Shown: positions 1 to 5,109 of the stretch, piece after piece
Numbering within the stretch: the stretch's first letter is position 1
Layout: each line of letters starts with the position of its first letter
NCBI GenBank assembly: GCA_021801945.1
Contig: JAKABE010000277.1
Coordinates: 1 to 5,109 of the forward strand
From: Acidobacteriota bacterium
GTDB taxonomy: Bacteria; Acidobacteriota; Terriglobia; Terriglobales; Acidobacteriaceae
DNA: 5,109 bases
Direction of reading: 5' to 3'
Made by a program: the position numbers and the translations under genes
Notes under the pieces: generated by a model
What the model saw: the letters and a program-made list of their open reading frames with translations, nothing else
The model's database searches: none
What the model was told of the DNA's origin: nothing

Positions 1-363
1 ACGATCGAATCTCTCGCCGACATGACTCCCGAGCAGCTCGAAGAGATTCCGGGCATCGGGGAAAAGACATTGGAAAAGATCAGCGTGGCCGTTCGCCACT
101 ACTTCGGCCACTTTGAAGAGGGTGAGGCGGCGCAGGCGCCCGCGAATGTAGAAGCTGGGGCTGAAGCAGCGGTGGAACCGGAAGCCGGCGAAGTGGCTGT
201 CGAAGATGCCGCAGCGCCGGAGACTGGCGAAATGCAGGAAGCGACGACAGTGGAAACCGCTGATGCACAGATCGCCACTGAGGAAACGCCGCAAGCGGAA
301 GGCCCTGCGGCGGAGAGCAACACGGACGAACTTAATGAGGCGGCCAAAGAGGGCGGCGCGTAA
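1..363 (+). CDS. nusA: NusA C-terminal fragment (transcription termination/antitermination factor), 5' end outside window
   Basis: The first base is in frame and 120 codons run to a TAA; the gene enters from the left, so only the C-terminus is visible. Residues 1-36 of the fragment hold a helix-hairpin-helix motif (MTPEQLEEIPGIGEKTLEKI) like the one found near the C-terminus of NusA in many phyla. NusA binds RNA polymerase and nascent RNA and modulates pausing, termination and antitermination. From about residue 38 the protein becomes a roughly 80-residue tail rich in Ala and Glu, with a single Lys near the end and no aromatic residues after the first Phe, so it should be acidic and disordered. 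The identification rests on the helix-hairpin-helix followed directly by infB, the classic nusA-infB order. The KH and S1 domains that would prove it lie outside the window. Another helix-hairpin-helix protein is possible but unlikely in this context. Confidence 0.85.
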   Translation, partial: TIESLADMTPEQLEEIPGIGEKTLEKISVAVRHYFGHFEEGEAAQAPANVEAGAEAAVEPEAGEVAVEDAAAPETGEMQEATTVETADAQIATEETPQAEGPAAESNTDELNEAAKEGGA

Positions 364-364
364 G

Positions 365-448
365 ATGCGCTTTATCCTCCCAAGCCAAACGAACGATCAC
401 GTAACTTTTGAACGCGGCCAGCGCCATGAGGTAGCTATGAGCGACTAA
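365..448 (+). CDS. Possible 27-residue leader peptide between nusA and infB
   Basis: An ATG one base after the nusA stop (TAAGATG) opens a 27-codon frame, beginning MRFILPSQTNDHV and ending HEVAMSD, with stop TAA at 446-448. A weak Shine-Dalgarno stretch, AAAGAGGG at 346-353, lies 11 bases upstream, inside the nusA 3' end. The stop codon overlaps the TAAGGG that would serve as ribosome binding site for an upstream TTG start of infB at 456, which would suit translational coupling. No known protein is recognised. A frame this short in GC-rich DNA can arise by chance, so this is a candidate only. A second ATG inside it at 437, with GAGG at 428-431, makes a three-codon MSD minigene. Confidence 0.2.
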   Translation: MRFILPSQTNDHVTFERGQRHEVAMSD

Positions 449-485
449 GGGCTTTTTGGCGGCACCAATTGATGAAAAGAGGCGG

Positions 486-3725
<3,240 letters not shown>

Positions 3726-3744
3726 CCCCCGCCCAGGCGGTAAA

Positions 3745-3774
3745 GAGCACACGCGGCTCGCGCCCCGTGTGCTC
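3745..3774 (+). terminator. Hairpin after infB, probable terminator without a clear T-tract
   Basis: GAGCACACG at 3745-3753 and CGTGTGCTC at 3766-3774 are perfect inverted repeats of 9 bp around a 12-base GC-rich loop, 20 bases after the infB stop. Outside the stem, AAA at 3742-3744 faces CTT at 3775-3777, which allows two more A-T pairs after one mismatch. No run of Ts follows (CTTGGAATG), so it does not meet the strict intrinsic terminator pattern. It may be a weak terminator, an mRNA-protecting 3' hairpin, or a site assisted by NusA or Rho. Confidence 0.5.
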
Positions 3775-4128
3775 CTTGGAATGCAAGGGGACACAGGCAC
3801 AGCTACGCAAACCAACCCAGAGTTCATATCACGCGGCCGGCCGCGGACGATTTGCACTTGTCTCCACTCGAAACGCCACCGCATTTTCGTCAAAGCGGAT
3901 CGCCCCACAGGCGCGGAACGGCATAACTCCTGGTCCATTGCCAACCTCCGCAGCACCATCGCGTACGTTCTGCTCCGGCAACTCTTCCGATGCCCATTCT
4001 TGTAGCGCTTGCTTGTTGCGACAAAGTGGTGCTCGGAGGCAGCGTTTTCCGGGAGCAAGTTTGGGTCATAGTCAGCTCTTGTCGAGCCCTTGAGTCGTAT
4101 ATTGACGCAACCCGAAACTCAAATTTGT
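3775..4128. other. Intergenic stretch, no gene recognised
   Basis: About 350 bases between the post-infB hairpin and the methyltransferase promoter contain several overlapping open frames on both strands, none with a convincing start, ribosome binding site or recognisable motif. The most protein-like is a stop-to-stop frame on the minus strand (4065 down to 3829, 78 codons, no early ATG), which contains a QALQEWASEELPEQ segment and an AIRFDENAVAFRVETS segment. It could be a decayed gene remnant. No tRNA, rRNA, CRISPR repeat or insertion-sequence end was seen. TTGACG at 4102-4107 resembles a -35 box but is badly spaced (24 bases) from the -10 at 4132. Confidence 0.5.
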
Positions 4129-4137
4129 TGCTATATT
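4129..4137 (+). promoter_or_regulatory. Extended -10 promoter for the methyltransferase gene
   Basis: TGCTATATT fits the extended -10 pattern (TGn followed by TATAAT-like TATATT) in an AT-rich island (4119-4137) within otherwise GC-rich DNA. Transcription would start near 4144, giving a leader of about 19 bases that just holds the ribosome binding site. Nothing resembling a -35 box sits at 16-18 bases spacing, which extended -10 promoters can tolerate. The start point is inferred. Confidence 0.5.
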
Positions 4138-4151
4138 GGGCAGTGCGCTGG

Positions 4152-4157
4152 AAGGAG
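4152..4157 (+). promoter_or_regulatory. Strong Shine-Dalgarno fixing the methyltransferase start at ATG 4163
   Basis: AAGGAG lies five bases upstream of ATG 4163, near-optimal spacing. This decides the start against the in-frame TTG at 4136, which overlaps the -10 box and would lie upstream of the predicted transcript start. Confidence 0.8.
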
Positions 4158-4162
4158 CTCTG

Positions 4163-4867
4163 ATGAGAGCGCGAGCCATTGGAGGTTTTTTCGCTTCCGC
4201 ACTGCCGGTTGGTTTACGTGGTTTGGCCGTTCAATCTGCTCGGGAGCTGGTCTATCGCAAACGCCACATTCAAGGCGTGTTCAAGAGCCGACGCTATCGT
4301 GGTCTACGCGGACTCCGGCTACACCTTGGCTGCGGTCATAACCTGAAAAGCGGTTGGGTCAATGTCGATCTGAATCCCGCCGCCGACCTCACGCTAGACG
4401 TTCGTGAACGCCTTCCCTTCGACGACGAAAGCTTCAGCATGATTTACAGCGAGCACTTCTACGAGCACTTTGCCTATCCGGACGCGATTACTCATTTGCT
4501 CTCCGAATGCTTTCGCATCCTCGAGCCGGGAGGGATCCACTTGTTTGCCGTGCCGGACGGCGAGAGGGTTCTCCGGCACTACGTAACCCGAGCGTATGAC
4601 GATCACGCCGAGGCGCAGCTCCGCTTCAATCCGGCGTGGTGCAAGACGCAGATGGATCACGTCAACTACTGTTTGCGCCAGAACGGGGAGCATCAGTGGT
4701 ACTACGACGAAGAGACGATGCGGATGCTGCTCGAAAGCATTGGCTTTGTGAAAATCCGGCGCCGCGATTTTGATCCTGCGCTGGATCAGGAATATCGCAG
4801 GGTCGGCACAATGTACATAGAATGCTCGAAAGCGGAGCCTGCGGTCGCCCTCACGCCGGAACGGTGA
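4163..4867 (+). CDS. Class I SAM-dependent methyltransferase, glycan-cluster type
   Basis: A 234-residue protein with a Rossmann-fold methyltransferase core of the Methyltransf_11 / COG4627-like kind. The SAM-binding motif I is LHLGCG (53-58). The acidic residue that usually contacts the ribose is Asp69 in VNVDLNP, and Asp79 in TLDVRERLPF fits the adenine-side motif. The SEHFYEHF stretch (96-103) is the post-strand-4 motif typical of this group, and ILEPGG (119-124) with LFAVPD (127-132) forms the conserved strand-5 region. The substrate cannot be read from the sequence; relatives often sit among glycosyltransferases and act on sugars, lipids or O-antigen components, but no such neighbour is visible here. 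The first 50 residues are a basic, mildly hydrophobic extension without a convincing signal peptide or membrane helix. Its codon use is less C-biased than that of infB. It has its own promoter and ribosome binding site, so it is probably transcribed separately. Confidence 0.88.
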   Translation: MRARAIGGFFASALPVGLRGLAVQSARELVYRKRHIQGVFKSRRYRGLRGLRLHLGCGHNLKSGWVNVDLNPAADLTLDVRERLPFDDESFSMIYSEHFYEHFAYPDAITHLLSECFRILEPGGIHLFAVPDGERVLRHYVTRAYDDHAEAQLRFNPAWCKTQMDHVNYCLRQNGEHQWYYDEETMRMLLESIGFVKIRRRDFDPALDQEYRRVGTMYIECSKAEPAVALTPER

Positions 4868-4928
4868 GTGATTCTCTAGGTGCAAGCGGACCTTCTAGAA
4901 CACCCTGCAAGAGCAGATTCTGTCCCAT

Positions 4929-5108
4929 TCAACCGGCCTGCGGTTCACGGAACGCCGTCAATCTATCGAATGTAGCATTGTGTGGTAGCTGCCTTAGTAC
5001 AGTGACTACCACCTGTTGTGTTTTTGTGTAGGCAGGACTGCTCTTGAGGGTCGGTAACGCGTAGGTTTCGTGACCACGACGTTCTCCAGTAACCGATAGA
5101 AAAGCATT
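4929..5108 (-). CDS. Possible 3' end of an unknown minus-strand gene entering from the right edge
   Basis: A minus-strand frame is open from the right edge of the window to a TGA at 4929-4931: 59 residues with no ATG inside, so any start lies beyond the window. It includes SVTGERRGHETYALPT and TKTQQVVVTVLRQLPHNATF. The LRQLPHNATFD segment faintly recalls the start of short antitoxin-like proteins (pattern of a helix, then LPD-x-A-T-F/W-D-D), but the sequence that should follow is absent and the frame soon ends. If real, the gene would be convergent with the methyltransferase gene, 61 bases apart. It may be a chance open frame or a degraded remnant. Confidence 0.22.
   Translation of the reverse strand, partial: NAFLSVTGERRGHETYALPTLKSSPAYTKTQQVVVTVLRQLPHNATFDRLTAFREPQAG
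4982..5025 (+). terminator. Possible terminator downstream of the methyltransferase gene
   Basis: GTGGTAG at 4982-4988 pairs perfectly with CTACCAC at 5006-5012, and inner CTG 4989-4991 can pair with CAG 5000-5002 across a three-base bulge. A T-rich stretch follows (TGTTGTGTTTTTG, with five Ts at 5021-5025), but the Ts start eight bases after the stem, which weakens the case. It lies 115 bases after the methyltransferase stop. The hairpin also falls inside the minus-strand open frame ending at 4929; if that frame is real, the hairpin is less likely to be a terminator. Confidence 0.4.
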
Positions 5109-5109
5109 C

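Noticed and set aside
3787..3800. GGGGACACAGGCAC as a possible dispersed repeat or transposase-associated palindrome
   Set aside because: Only one copy is present and no inverted partner or transposase is nearby, so nothing in the window supports a repeat element.
4102..4137. TTGACG paired with TATATT as a standard sigma-70 promoter
   Set aside because: The spacing is 24 bases, well beyond the usable 15-19; the extended -10 alone is the better reading.
4394..4885. 163-residue minus-strand frame opposite the methyltransferase gene
   Set aside because: The plus strand carries clear methyltransferase motifs in order with a strong ribosome binding site; the antisense product has no recognisable features.
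5051..5096. Inverted TCGGT ... ACCGA as a hairpin or attachment site
   Set aside because: The arms are only 5 bp with a 36-base gap and further pairing is broken; this is within chance expectation.

Overview
This window looks like a chromosomal piece of a GC-rich Gram-negative-type bacterium, most likely an acidobacterium (Acidobacteriota, Terriglobia-like). The taxon call rests on memory of the family: the IF-2 N-terminus starting MSKVRINDLAKELEIKSR, followed by the VTGAKTHSSS stretch, is typical of that phylum, and the rest of the gene is strongly GC- and C-ending-codon biased. It is an inference, not a search result.

Layout, left to right, with all confident genes on the + strand. (1) 1-363 is the 3' end of nusA: a helix-hairpin-helix motif followed by an acidic, Ala/Glu-rich tail. 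(2) 364-485 is a short nusA-infB spacer that holds a possible 27-codon leader peptide and two competing infB starts. (3) 486-3725 is infB, a complete and unusually long translation initiation factor IF-2. It has two IF2N-type modules, separated by about 370 residues of Pro/Ala-rich and then Gly/Arg-rich disordered linker, followed by the GTPase and C-terminal domains. A good Shine-Dalgarno sequence and ATG sit exactly at the end of the linker and could give a short IF-2 isoform. (4) 3726-4162 is non-coding or degraded sequence. It begins with a perfect 9-bp hairpin after infB and ends with an extended -10 promoter and strong ribosome binding site. (5) 4163-4867 is a class I SAM-dependent methyltransferase of the type often found with glycan or glycolipid biosynthesis genes. 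(6) 4868-5109 has a terminator-like hairpin and a minus-strand open frame running off the right edge.

nusA and infB form the conserved transcription-elongation/translation-initiation operon. The usual next gene, rbfA, does not follow infB here. A hairpin and a spacer of more than 400 bases separate infB from a methyltransferase with its own promoter, so the operon appears to end at infB. Nothing here amounts to a clear new defence, mobile or CRISPR system. The most checkable points are the internal IF-2 start, the nusA-infB leader ORF, the RG-rich IF-2 linker, the broken operon order and two unassigned minus-strand open frames.
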